From Pelagibacteraceae bacterium BACL5 MAG-120820-bin39 (GTDB lineage Bacteria; Pseudomonadota; Alphaproteobacteria; Pelagibacterales; Pelagibacteraceae): a DNA stretch of 13,519 nt. The notes below the pieces were generated by a model. The model saw only the letters and a list, made by a program, of their open reading frames with translations. It had not been told where the DNA came from and did no database searches. This document shows positions 7,270 through 13,519 of the stretch, piece by piece (the stretch's first letter is position 1; each line of letters starts with the position of its first letter). The DNA lies in NCBI GenBank assembly GCA_001438335.1, contig LIBV01000019.1, forward strand, positions 1 through 13,519. The letters are read 5' to 3'. The position numbers were made by a program, and so were the translations under genes.

Positions 7270-8821
7270 AAAAAATCTAGATAAGATCTTAATCATAGAT
7301 TTTGGATCACAATTTACCCAGTTAATTGCTCGAAGAACAAGAGAATTAGGAGTTTTTTCAGAGATTATAAGCCATAAAAAAATTACCAATGACAAAATAG
7401 ATCAGACGATAAAAGGCATAATATTGTCAGGTGGACCTTTAAATGTTTATGAAAGTAACAAATATTCTTTTGACAAAAAAATATTATTCAATGGTATTCC
7501 AGTTTTAGGAATTTGTTTTGGACATCAAATTTTATCAAAAGTCATGGGGGGAAGTGTTAAGCAATCTAAACACCGTGAATTTGGTTTAGCAAATATTTAT
7601 AAAAAAAATGATAGCGAAATCATTCATAATTTTTTTAAAAATAAAAAATCATCCAATGTATGGATGAGTCATGCAGATCAAGTATCGAAACTACCAAAGA
7701 ATTTTAAAGTTATAGCATCTAGTCAAAATTCTAAATTTGCAATTGTTGAAAATAAATCTCTAAAATTTTATGGTGTGCAGTTTCATCCTGAAGTTACTCA
7801 TACAGAGAATGGAACAAAAATTTTAAGTAATTTTATTTTTCTAATTTGTAAATTCAAAAAAAATTGGTCTTCTAAAGATCAAAAAATTAAATTAATCAAA
7901 GAAGTGCAGAATCAAGTTGGTAATAATAAAGTAATTTGTGCTTTGTCAGGCGGCGTGGATAGCAGTGTTGTTGCTCAATTATTAAATAAAGCTATTGGCA
8001 AAAAATTATATTGTATTTTTGTTAACACTGGATTGTTAAGAAAAGATGAAGAAAATCAAGTTGTAAATACTTTTAAGAAAAGATTAAAAATAAATTTAAT
8101 CTACGTCAATGCTGAAAAGGAATTTTTATCTAAATTGTATAATGTTTCAGATCCTGAAAAAAAAAGAAAAATTATTGGAAATTTATTTATTAAAATCTTT
8201 GAACGTTATGCTAAAAAAATAAAAGATGTAAAATTTCTAGCTCAAGGAACTCTTTATCCAGATTTAATTGAAAGCAGATCAGTCACTGGGAGTCAAACTT
8301 CTAAAATTAAGTCTCATCATAATGTGGGTGGTTTACCAAAAAGAATGAAACTTCAATTAGTTGAGCCATTAAAATTTTTATTTAAGGATGAAGTTAGAAA
8401 ATTAGGATTAGAGCTTAACTTAAATCATGATATTATTTCAAGACACCCATTCCCTGGTCCAGGACTAGCAATTCGAATGCCAGGGTTAATAACTAAAGAA
8501 AAAATTAAAATTTTAAAAGAAGCTGACTATTTGTTTATCAAAGCTTTAAGAGATCATGGCCTTTATCATAAAATTTGGCAAGCTTATGCAGCGTTACTTC
8601 CAGTTAAAACTGTAGGGGTAATGGGAGATAATAGAACATATGAATTTCTATGTTTATTGAGAGCCATTACGTCAGAGGACGGTATGACTGCAGATTACTA
8701 TGATTTTAAAAAGAACTTTATGCAGACTGTTTCCAACCAAATAGTAAACAATATAAGGGGCATAAATAGGGTAGTATATGATGTAACATCAAAGCCACCT
8801 AGTACTATTGAGTTAGAGTAA
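7259..8821 (+). CDS. guaA: GMP synthase (glutamine-hydrolysing)
   Basis: This enzyme converts XMP to GMP using ATP and glutamine, completing the pathway begun by GuaB. The 520 residues are close to the E. coli length. The N-terminal class I glutamine amidotransferase domain (about 8-200) has the nucleophile Cys86 in GICFGHQ and the His176/Glu178 pair in QFHPEVT. The ATP pyrophosphatase domain follows, with the P-loop SGGVDSS (230-236). The C-terminal dimerisation domain carries the XMP-binding RHPFPGPGLAIR motif and ends in SKPPSTIELE. The usual ending is TIEWE, so a Trp is replaced by Leu; this is minor. The start ATG at 7259 lies inside the TPR gene, and MSLEKNLDKILIIDFGSQ matches the family N-terminus. 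Confidence 0.97.
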   Translation: MSLEKNLDKILIIDFGSQFTQLIARRTRELGVFSEIISHKKITNDKIDQTIKGIILSGGPLNVYESNKYSFDKKILFNGIPVLGICFGHQILSKVMGGSVKQSKHREFGLANIYKKNDSEIIHNFFKNKKSSNVWMSHADQVSKLPKNFKVIASSQNSKFAIVENKSLKFYGVQFHPEVTHTENGTKILSNFIFLICKFKKNWSSKDQKIKLIKEVQNQVGNNKVICALSGGVDSSVVAQLLNKAIGKKLYCIFVNTGLLRKDEENQVVNTFKKRLKINLIYVNAEKEFLSKLYNVSDPEKKRKIIGNLFIKIFERYAKKIKDVKFLAQGTLYPDLIESRSVTGSQTSKIKSHHNVGGLPKRMKLQLVEPLKFLFKDEVRKLGLELNLNHDIISRHPFPGPGLAIRMPGLITKEKIKILKEADYLFIKALRDHGLYHKIWQAYAALLPVKTVGVMGDNRTYEFLCLLRAITSEDGMTADYYDFKKNFMQTVSNQIVNNIRGINRVVYDVTSKPPSTIELE

Positions 8822-8835
8822 TATCTTAATATAAA
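8808..8835 (+). promoter_or_regulatory. Possible internal promoter for the glyoxalase-panB pair
   Basis: TTGAGT (8808-8813), inside the last codons of guaA, is followed after 16 bp by TATAAA (8830-8835) in the 22-bp gap before the glyoxalase gene. Transcription would begin near 8842, only a couple of bases before the ATG at 8844, giving a nearly leaderless message. Such matches are frequent by chance in DNA this A+T-rich, so this is only a candidate. Confidence 0.22.
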
Positions 8836-8843
8836 TAGATAAT

Positions 8844-9263
8844 ATGAAATATTTACACACCATGATCAGAATTAAAAATATAGAAGAGTCTCTTCGTTTT
8901 TTTTGTGATGGATTGGGACTTAAAGAAACAAGAAGAATGGAAAATGAAAAAGGAAGATTTACTCTTATTTTTCTTGCCGCACCAAATGATGATAAAGCTG
9001 AAATTGAGATGACATATAATTGGGATGGCGATAATTTAGGTGAGGGTTCAAGAAATTTTGGACATCTTGCTTATCGAGTTAAAAATATTTATGAAACTTG
9101 TCAAAGATTAATGGATTTAGGTTATACGATTAATCGACCTCCTAGAGATGGACATATGGCATTTGTAAGATCACCTGATAAAATTTCTATTGAAATTTTA
9201 CAAGAGGGAAATTTAGATCCAAAAGAACCTTGGGTTTCAATGCAGAATACTGGAACATGGTGA
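8844..9263 (+). CDS. gloA: Lactoylglutathione lyase (glyoxalase I), GloA-type
   Basis: This enzyme isomerises the hemithioacetal of methylglyoxal and glutathione to S-lactoylglutathione, the first step of glyoxalase detoxification in the cytoplasm. The 139 residues form two beta-alpha-beta-beta-beta modules of the vicinal oxygen chelate fold. The four expected metal ligands can be placed by comparison with E. coli GloA: His5 (LHTMIRI), Glu55 (IEMTYNW), His74 (FGHLAY) and Glu117 (SIEIL). The signature EMTYNWD is strongly GloA-like. It has a short tail of about 18 residues beyond the last ligand. It sits 22 bp after guaA and 10 bp before panB. I see no functional link to purines. Glyoxalase-fold proteins are diverse, so substrate assignment rests on the conserved ligands and the TYNW motif. 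Confidence 0.88.
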   Translation: MKYLHTMIRIKNIEESLRFFCDGLGLKETRRMENEKGRFTLIFLAAPNDDKAEIEMTYNWDGDNLGEGSRNFGHLAYRVKNIYETCQRLMDLGYTINRPPRDGHMAFVRSPDKISIEILQEGNLDPKEPWVSMQNTGTW

Positions 9264-9273
9264 TATCCTCCAA

Positions 9274-10047
9274 ATGAGTATCTTTAAAAAATTACAAGCA
9301 AAAAAAAATAAATCTAAAATTGTCTGTCTCACTGCTTATTCAAAAAATGTAGCAGAAGAATTAGACAAATTTACAGATATAATATTAGTTGGAGACTCTT
9401 TGGGTTCGGTATTATACAATTTTGATACAACTAGAAAAGTTACATTAGATATGATGATTGAACATTCTAGAAGTGTAAGAAAAGGTATTACAAAAAGTTT
9501 AATGGTAGTCGATATGCCATATAACACTTACAGAACTAAATCTGAAGCATTAAAGAATTGTAAAAAAGTTATTAAAGAAACTAAATGTGATGCTATCAAA
9601 GTTGAGGGTGGTGTAAAAATTTTAGAAATAGTTAAAAATTTAATTAAAAATAAAATTCCTGTAATGGGACATCTTGGAATTTTACCTCAATCGGTAAAAG
9701 GCAAATTTAAATCTAAAGGAAAAACACAAAAAGAAATCAATCAATTAACCAAAGATGCGTTAGCATTAGAACAAGCAGGAGTATTTTCAATTGTTTTAGA
9801 GGGAATAGAAAAAAATTTATCTAAATCTATAACTAAAAAGTTAAAGATACTAACCATTGGTATTGGGGCTTCGGTAGATTGTGATGGCCAAGTATTAGTT
9901 ACTGATGATATTTTAGGTTTAACAAAATCTAAAATAAAATTTGTAAAAGAATATATAAATTTAAGAAAATATATTGGTTCTGCTGTTAAACAATTTAGAT
10001 TAGATGTAATTAATAAAAAATATCCTAGTAAAAAATATCTTTATTAA
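9274..10047 (+). CDS. panB: 3-methyl-2-oxobutanoate hydroxymethyltransferase (ketopantoate hydroxymethyltransferase)
   Basis: This enzyme transfers a hydroxymethyl group from 5,10-methylenetetrahydrofolate to 2-oxoisovalerate, making ketopantoate for pantothenate and coenzyme A. The 257 residues fit the family (about 264). The motifs are in order: VCLTAYS (17-23), VGDSLG with metal ligand Asp41, VVDMPY with Asp80, IKVEGG with Glu111, MGHLGILPQS (131-140), VLEG with the proposed catalytic Glu176, and TIGIGAS (194-200). The loop that usually reads like GGYKVQG is here a lysine-rich KGKFKSKG. Neither panC nor panE is in the window, so pathway completeness cannot be judged. It is the last gene of the rightward run, and its stop overlaps that of the convergent terC-family gene by 4 bp. 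Confidence 0.95.
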   Translation: MSIFKKLQAKKNKSKIVCLTAYSKNVAEELDKFTDIILVGDSLGSVLYNFDTTRKVTLDMMIEHSRSVRKGITKSLMVVDMPYNTYRTKSEALKNCKKVIKETKCDAIKVEGGVKILEIVKNLIKNKIPVMGHLGILPQSVKGKFKSKGKTQKEINQLTKDALALEQAGVFSIVLEGIEKNLSKSITKKLKILTIGIGASVDCDGQVLVTDDILGLTKSKIKFVKEYINLRKYIGSAVKQFRLDVINKKYPSKKYLY

Positions 10048-10655
10048 AAGAAACGTTTAAAACTTTCGTTAATTGATAAGATATCTAAATCACTTAGACC
10101 ACTAATAATTAGCTGTAAGGCTACTATTATAATTGTAATTAATCCTATGTAACCGAACCATTTGTATTTCCTTATTACCTCAGCAAAATATTTTGCAAGT
10201 GTACCTACTAAAACTACAGACAAAAATAGGCCAAATATCAGTAAATTTATATTATTTTTTGCAACTCCAACAATGCCAATAACGTTATCAAAGCTTAAAG
10301 TTATATCTGCAAATAAAACTTTATATACACTTTGAATATATGATGGTTCTTTCGCAGCAGAGGTAGGAGACTTTATTTGCTTAGTATCAAATAAATCTCT
10401 TCTTAGATCATTTACGATCCAAATTAATAATAATCCACCAATAATTTTAACATACGCAAATCCAAATAAATAAGAGGCAAAAAAAGCAAATATTATTCTA
10501 AATACTAATGCTCCAAACAAGCCCCACAAAATTATTTGATTTCGATTTTTAGTAGCAAAATTTGCTGCAATCATTCCAATAATAATAGCGTTGTCTGCCG
10601 CCATGACGACGTCAATGAATATTATTTGAATTAGGATAATTGAATCTTCTAACAA
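10044..10655 (-). CDS. TerC/YjbE-family integral membrane protein, TTG start
   Basis: A 203-residue polytopic membrane protein with about six or seven hydrophobic helices. Two symmetric halves each carry the family acidic motif: MAADNAIIIGM (Asp21-Asn22) and SFDNVIGIVGVAK (Asp123-Asn124). GGLLLIWIVNDL (73-84) is also typical. Relatives of the TerC/YjbE type have been linked to manganese export or to metal loading of exported enzymes. The substrate here is inferred, not shown. The start is TTG at 10655: the frame is closed by a stop four codons upstream, and a start at the next Met (residue 18) would remove the first helix. A Mn-sensing yybP-ykoY riboswitch precedes some relatives, but the 15-bp gap here leaves no room for one. 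It is the last gene of the pxpA-led minus-strand cluster. Confidence 0.85.
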   Translation of the reverse strand: MLEDSIILIQIIFIDVVMAADNAIIIGMIAANFATKNRNQIILWGLFGALVFRIIFAFFASYLFGFAYVKIIGGLLLIWIVNDLRRDLFDTKQIKSPTSAAKEPSYIQSVYKVLFADITLSFDNVIGIVGVAKNNINLLIFGLFLSVVLVGTLAKYFAEVIRKYKWFGYIGLITIIIVALQLIISGLSDLDILSINESFKRFF

Positions 10656-10670
10656 GGTTTTTAATTATTT

Positions 10671-11153
10671 CTATTTTGTAGTTTTGGTTCCATCTATAAT
10701 TTCTTTAAGCTCTTGAAATTCTTCACAATTACAATTTTTCAGAACTTCTAATCTTTCTTTAGCTAAATCTATTCTTTGAGTAGCAACATATAATTCACCT
10801 AAGTACTCATTAATACCAATATGAGTTGGGTCAATCTCCAAACCTAATAAATAATATTTTTCTCCATTTTCAAAGTCACCTAATTTTCTGGTGCTAAAAC
10901 CTAAATAATTTAGCGTATCAGCTTGGAGAGGTTTTTCATTATTAGATTTTATTAATAATTTTTGAGCTTTTTCATATCTAACTAAAGCTTTGTCATTTTT
11001 GCCTTTTTTTTCAAATGTTTTTGCAGACTTTATAAGAGTGACTGCTTTATCATAATCTGATTTATTATCAGACTCACTACTTGTTCCTGCTGCATTAGAA
11101 TGCACATTGAATATTAAAGATATAATTAAAATTATAAATATTTTTTTAATCAT
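10671..11153 (-). CDS. Exported TPR-repeat protein with a C-terminal Cys-x-Cys
   Basis: A 160-residue protein of unknown function. The N-terminus is a signal peptide: KK, then a hydrophobic core at 5-16, and SNAAG with likely cleavage after Ala21 or Ala22. No lipobox cysteine is visible, so the mature protein should be soluble in the periplasm. After a short Ser/Asp/Asn-rich linker come about three TPR units, at residues 36-70, 78-110 (ADTLNYLGFSTRKLGDFENG) and 111-139 (IGINEYLGELYVATQRIDLA). It ends with NCNCEEFQELKEII, with cysteines at 141 and 143. The start overlaps the pxpA stop by one base, and terC follows after 15 bp. The context suggests co-expression with a membrane metal transporter-like protein, but no partner can be named. 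Confidence 0.8.
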   Translation of the reverse strand: MIKKIFIILIISLIFNVHSNAAGTSSESDNKSDYDKAVTLIKSAKTFEKKGKNDKALVRYEKAQKLLIKSNNEKPLQADTLNYLGFSTRKLGDFENGEKYYLLGLEIDPTHIGINEYLGELYVATQRIDLAKERLEVLKNCNCEEFQELKEIIDGTKTTK

Positions 11154-11926
11154 TAGTTAAATTTTTTTAGCTCTATCAAAGTTTTAAGATAAAGTCCATT
11201 TTCTATTAAATTGTCTCTAATTATTTTAGCTGTAGCTAATGAACTTTCGTTATCACCATGTATACATACAGAGTCAATTTTACAAGGTATTTGTTTACCT
11301 GTGTAGCAATTGAGTGCCTGATTTTTTACCATTTTTAATACATGTGATTTTGCTTCATCTGGATTAGTTATTAATGCATTAGGTTTTGTTCTTGAAACTA
11401 AATTTCCATCTTCCTCATAGTTTCGGTCAGCAAATATTTCACAGGCTATTTTCATATTAAGTTTTGAAGCTGCTTGCTCCATTTTAGATCCTGTTGGAAC
11501 CAAATATATTAAATCTTTATTGATATCATAAATAGTTTTCGCAAGAATAGTTGCAAGATCAATATCCTCACAAGCCATATTATTGAGTGCACCATGAGGT
11601 TTAATATGTGTTACTTTTTCACCATGTTCAGATGCAATTTTTTGTAAAATTTCATATTGTTCTACAATTAATTTCTTTATTTCTTCATTATTTAGATTCA
11701 TTCTTTTTCTGCCAAAATTATCAGGGTCATTGAATGAGGGATGTGCACCAATACTGACACCATTTTTCTTTGAAATTCCAACTACCTGCCTCATAGTTTC
11801 TTCATCGCCTGCATGATAGCCACAAGCAATATTTGCTGAATTTACAATGTTTAATAGTTCAGGGTCATGAATATTGGAGTGATGCTTTGATTTTTCTCCT
11901 AAATCACAATTGATATTAATTTCCAT
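11153..11926 (-). CDS. pxpA: 5-oxoprolinase subunit A (LamB/YcsF family)
   Basis: This is the subunit of the PxpABC complex that, with PxpB and PxpC, hydrolyses 5-oxoproline to glutamate at the expense of ATP. The family motifs are all present, numbered from the start used here: NINCDLGE (4-11), SANIACGYHAGD (30-41), IGAHPSF (59-65), HIKPHGAL (107-114), EIFADRNYEEDGNLVSR (163-179) and CIHGD (221-225). An in-frame ATG exists at 11956, but I chose 11926. The family N-terminus begins exactly as MEININCDLGE, and the ten extra codons would cover a strong promoter-like TATAAT. This gives 257 residues, a normal length. It reads divergently from pxpB, although these genes usually share one direction. 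The downstream TPR gene overlaps it by one base. Confidence 0.95.
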   Translation of the reverse strand: MEININCDLGEKSKHHSNIHDPELLNIVNSANIACGYHAGDEETMRQVVGISKKNGVSIGAHPSFNDPDNFGRKRMNLNNEEIKKLIVEQYEILQKIASEHGEKVTHIKPHGALNNMACEDIDLATILAKTIYDINKDLIYLVPTGSKMEQAASKLNMKIACEIFADRNYEEDGNLVSRTKPNALITNPDEAKSHVLKMVKNQALNCYTGKQIPCKIDSVCIHGDNESSLATAKIIRDNLIENGLYLKTLIELKKFN

Positions 11927-11954
11927 GGCTTTTATAGTTTTATTATAACATCTC
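11910..11954. promoter_or_regulatory. Overlapping bidirectional promoter between pxpA and pxpB
   Basis: Only 28 bp (11927-11954) separate the two start codons. On the minus strand, TG-T-TATAAT (11950-11942) is a perfect extended -10 element for pxpA. It has TTGATA (11973-11968) as a distant -35 with a long 20-bp spacer. Transcription would start near 11935, about 9 bases before the pxpA ATG. On the plus strand, TTGATA (11910-11915) and TATAGT (11933-11938) are 17 bp apart, a good promoter for pxpB that starts near 11945, about 10 bases before its ATG. The plus -35 lies inside the first codons of pxpA. The two polymerase footprints overlap almost completely, so binding in the two directions would be mutually exclusive. 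Confidence 0.5.
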
Positions 11955-12638
11955 ATGATAAAAAATATATCAAATCTTGGTGACGCAGCTGTCTATTGTG
12001 ATTTTGGCTCTGAAGTTAATCAACAAATAAATTCTAATGTTATTAATTATTTTAACAAAATTACTGAGCTAAGAGATTTAAAAAAGATTGAGGGCATTAC
12101 TAATCTAACACCCTCGTATAACAAATTAATAGTAAGCTTTGATTTAACATTAGCGAACTTTAAGAAGATCAAAAAATTTATTGAAGATTTAGAGATTAGC
12201 ATACAGACTAATATAAAATCTAAAAAAGTCAGTATACCAATCTGTACAGAAGATGAGTTTGCACTGGACTTTCAAAGGTTAAATAAATTAACAAATAAAT
12301 CAAAAGAAGAAATTTTAGAACTTTTTTTAAGTAAAGAATATTTTTGTTATATGACAGGCTTTATTGCTGGAATGCCATTTTTGGGTGATATAGATCAAAA
12401 AATACAATGTCCAAGACTAGAAACTCCAAGAGTTAAAGTTCCAGAAGGCTCTGTAGGTATAACTGAACAATTTACCAATATCTATACCTCAGAAAGTCCA
12501 GGAGGTTGGAATATTATTGGCAATACGCCATTAAAAATTTTTAATAAAAATAATGAGCTTAATCCTATTTTAATCAACCCTGGTGATAAAATTAAATTTT
12601 ATCAAATTAATAAAAAAGAATATGACAATTGGAAATAA
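11955..12638 (+). CDS. pxpB: 5-oxoprolinase subunit B (KipI-like)
   Basis: This subunit works with PxpC and PxpA in ATP-dependent cleavage of 5-oxoproline. The 227 residues match the KipI/PxpB (AHS1) family. The N-terminal NLGDAAVYCDFG (7-18) corresponds to the usual 'GDxAlxvxFG' opening. IPICTEDEFALD (94-105) matches the cyclophilin-like domain entry. Family signatures are GFIAGMPFLGDID (135-147; the usual form is GFxPGFPYLG), TPRVKVPEGSVGI (157-169) and SESPGGWNIIGNTPL (179-193). The start at 11955 preserves the family N-terminus. The gene ends 17 bp inside pxpC, a large overlap consistent with coupled synthesis of complex partners. Older annotations call this family 'allophanate hydrolase subunit 1'; the presence of pxpA and pxpC favours 5-oxoprolinase. 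Confidence 0.95.
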   Translation: MIKNISNLGDAAVYCDFGSEVNQQINSNVINYFNKITELRDLKKIEGITNLTPSYNKLIVSFDLTLANFKKIKKFIEDLEISIQTNIKSKKVSIPICTEDEFALDFQRLNKLTNKSKEEILELFLSKEYFCYMTGFIAGMPFLGDIDQKIQCPRLETPRVKVPEGSVGITEQFTNIYTSESPGGWNIIGNTPLKIFNKNNELNPILINPGDKIKFYQINKKEYDNWK

Positions 12639-13519
12639 TAAGCCTTTTTTTGAAATACTAAGAGCAGGGATAAATACTACTATTCAAGATAAAGGTAGAA
12701 ATAATTTATATCACTTAGGTGTAACTATGAGTGGTGCAGTGGATCAGAAAAATTTTAAACTATCCAATCTCATTTTAAATAATTTAATAGACGAACCTGT
12801 TGTTGAATTTGCATTCCAGGGTCCTTTATTAAAATTACATAATGGCAAAATTGGAGTTTGTATTACTGGAGATGTAATTTTTGATATAATTCGAAATAAT
12901 GATCTAATTGAACAGGGTCAATGTTATCAAAATTATATTATCAATGATGGAGATCAACTGGATATAAAATCAACCAAAAATTCTTTGTATGGCTATTTAT
13001 CTGTAAAAAATGGTTTTGAAGTTGAAAAAATATGGGGCAGCTCCTCAATTAATACTAAAGCTAATATAGGGCCCAACGAAGGTAAGAAATTTTCAATAAA
13101 TCAAAAAATTTATCTAAATAACGAATTGAATTCTGATTTTAAAATAAGACAACTTAGATACAAAAATAATTTTCATAAAAATATTAGAGTAATTAAAGGA
13201 ACAAATTTTGATTATTTTTCAGAAAAAGCAAAAAATATATTCTTTAATGAAAATTTTATGGTTACAAGTCTCGTGGACCGAATGGGTATAAGATTAAAAG
13301 GACCTAAGTTAGAGAATATTATAAGTACAAATATAAAATCAGAAGGATTAGTTAAAGGTGTCATCCAGGTTCCTGCAGATGGTAATCCTATTATGATGTT
13401 GGCTGATCATGGAACTATTGGAGGCTATCCTAAAATCGCAACTATAATTTCAGCTGATTTAGATAATGTAAGTCAATTGCCACCAAATACTGAAATTACA
13501 TTCCAAGAAGTAAATCTTG
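12622..13519 (+). CDS. pxpC: 5-oxoprolinase subunit C (KipA-like), 3' end beyond window
   Basis: Translation from the ATG at 12622, inside the pxpB end, stays open to the window edge for 299 codons. It gives a KipA/PxpC (AHS2) family protein, the partner of PxpB in 5-oxoproline hydrolysis. Recognisable motifs are FEILRAGINTTIQDKGR (10-26), HLGVTMSGAVD (31-41), a CITGD strand, and VDRMGIRLKGP. Near the end is PADGNPIMMLADHGTIGGYPKIA, the most conserved block of the family, followed by TIISADLDNVSQLPP and EITF. Relatives have about 310 residues, so perhaps 10-20 residues are missing to the right. No internal stop or frameshift is seen. Older databases call it 'allophanate hydrolase subunit 2' or a biotin-dependent carboxyltransferase-like protein. 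Confidence 0.94.
   Translation, partial: MTIGNNKPFFEILRAGINTTIQDKGRNNLYHLGVTMSGAVDQKNFKLSNLILNNLIDEPVVEFAFQGPLLKLHNGKIGVCITGDVIFDIIRNNDLIEQGQCYQNYIINDGDQLDIKSTKNSLYGYLSVKNGFEVEKIWGSSSINTKANIGPNEGKKFSINQKIYLNNELNSDFKIRQLRYKNNFHKNIRVIKGTNFDYFSEKAKNIFFNENFMVTSLVDRMGIRLKGPKLENIISTNIKSEGLVKGVIQVPADGNPIMMLADHGTIGGYPKIATIISADLDNVSQLPPNTEITFQEVNL

Noticed and set aside
9336..9527. Minus-strand open frame of 63 codons within panB.
   Set aside because: It is antisense to the conserved metal-binding part of PanB, with no independent support.
10051..10074. AAACGTTT palindrome and nearby repeats near the end of the TerC-family gene, considered as a terminator.
   Set aside because: The stem is short, it is not followed by a T-run in either direction, and it lies in coding sequence.
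11927..11956. Longer pxpA start at the ATG on 11956, adding ten codons.
   Set aside because: The extra residues are outside the family N-terminus, and this start would lie upstream of the best -10 element for the gene.

Overview
The window reads as a chromosomal segment of a SAR11-like (Pelagibacterales) alphaproteobacterium. The evidence is very low G+C, lysine-, asparagine- and isoleucine-rich proteins, almost no Shine-Dalgarno sequences, TAATG-type stop/start overlaps and extreme packing. Only about 190 of 13,519 bases lie outside genes, and the longest gap is 78 bp. The lineage is inferred from style and gene content; no rRNA is present. I saw no tRNA, rRNA, CRISPR array, insertion sequence, phage gene or riboswitch.

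Layout. (1) Positions 2-1465 (+) hold the C-terminal half of alanyl-tRNA synthetase, with its editing domain and C-Ala domain. It converges on icd (1457-2671, -), and the two ends overlap by 9 bp. (2) A 78-bp divergent promoter region (2672-2749) separates icd from a long run of nine tightly packed + strand genes ending at 10047: psd and pssA (phosphatidylethanolamine synthesis), a GT8-like glycosyltransferase, rlmE (23S rRNA methyltransferase, TTG start), a short IMP dehydrogenase, an exported TPR protein, guaA (GMP synthase), a GloA-type glyoxalase and panB. (3) A minus-strand cluster reads from 11926 down to 10044: pxpA, a second exported TPR protein and a TerC/YjbE-family membrane protein. 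Its end overlaps panB by 4 bp. (4) pxpB and pxpC read rightward from 11955. pxpC runs off the window end, probably only a few residues short of complete.

How the genes fit together. psd and pssA catalyse the two consecutive steps from CDP-diacylglycerol to phosphatidylethanolamine. guaB and guaA catalyse the two consecutive steps from IMP to GMP. pxpA, pxpB and pxpC form the ATP-dependent 5-oxoprolinase that returns 5-oxoproline to glutamate. Most of the window is housekeeping metabolism, and I see no defence, toxin or mobile system.

The points most worth a second look are: an IMP dehydrogenase of 358 residues with no CBS (Bateman) regulatory module; a bidirectional, overlapping promoter in the 28 bp between pxpA and pxpB, which predicts almost leaderless messages; a secreted TPR protein inserted with overlaps between guaB and guaA; a resemblance between the Cys-pair tails of the two exported TPR proteins; and an uncharacterised glycosyltransferase in the phospholipid operon.
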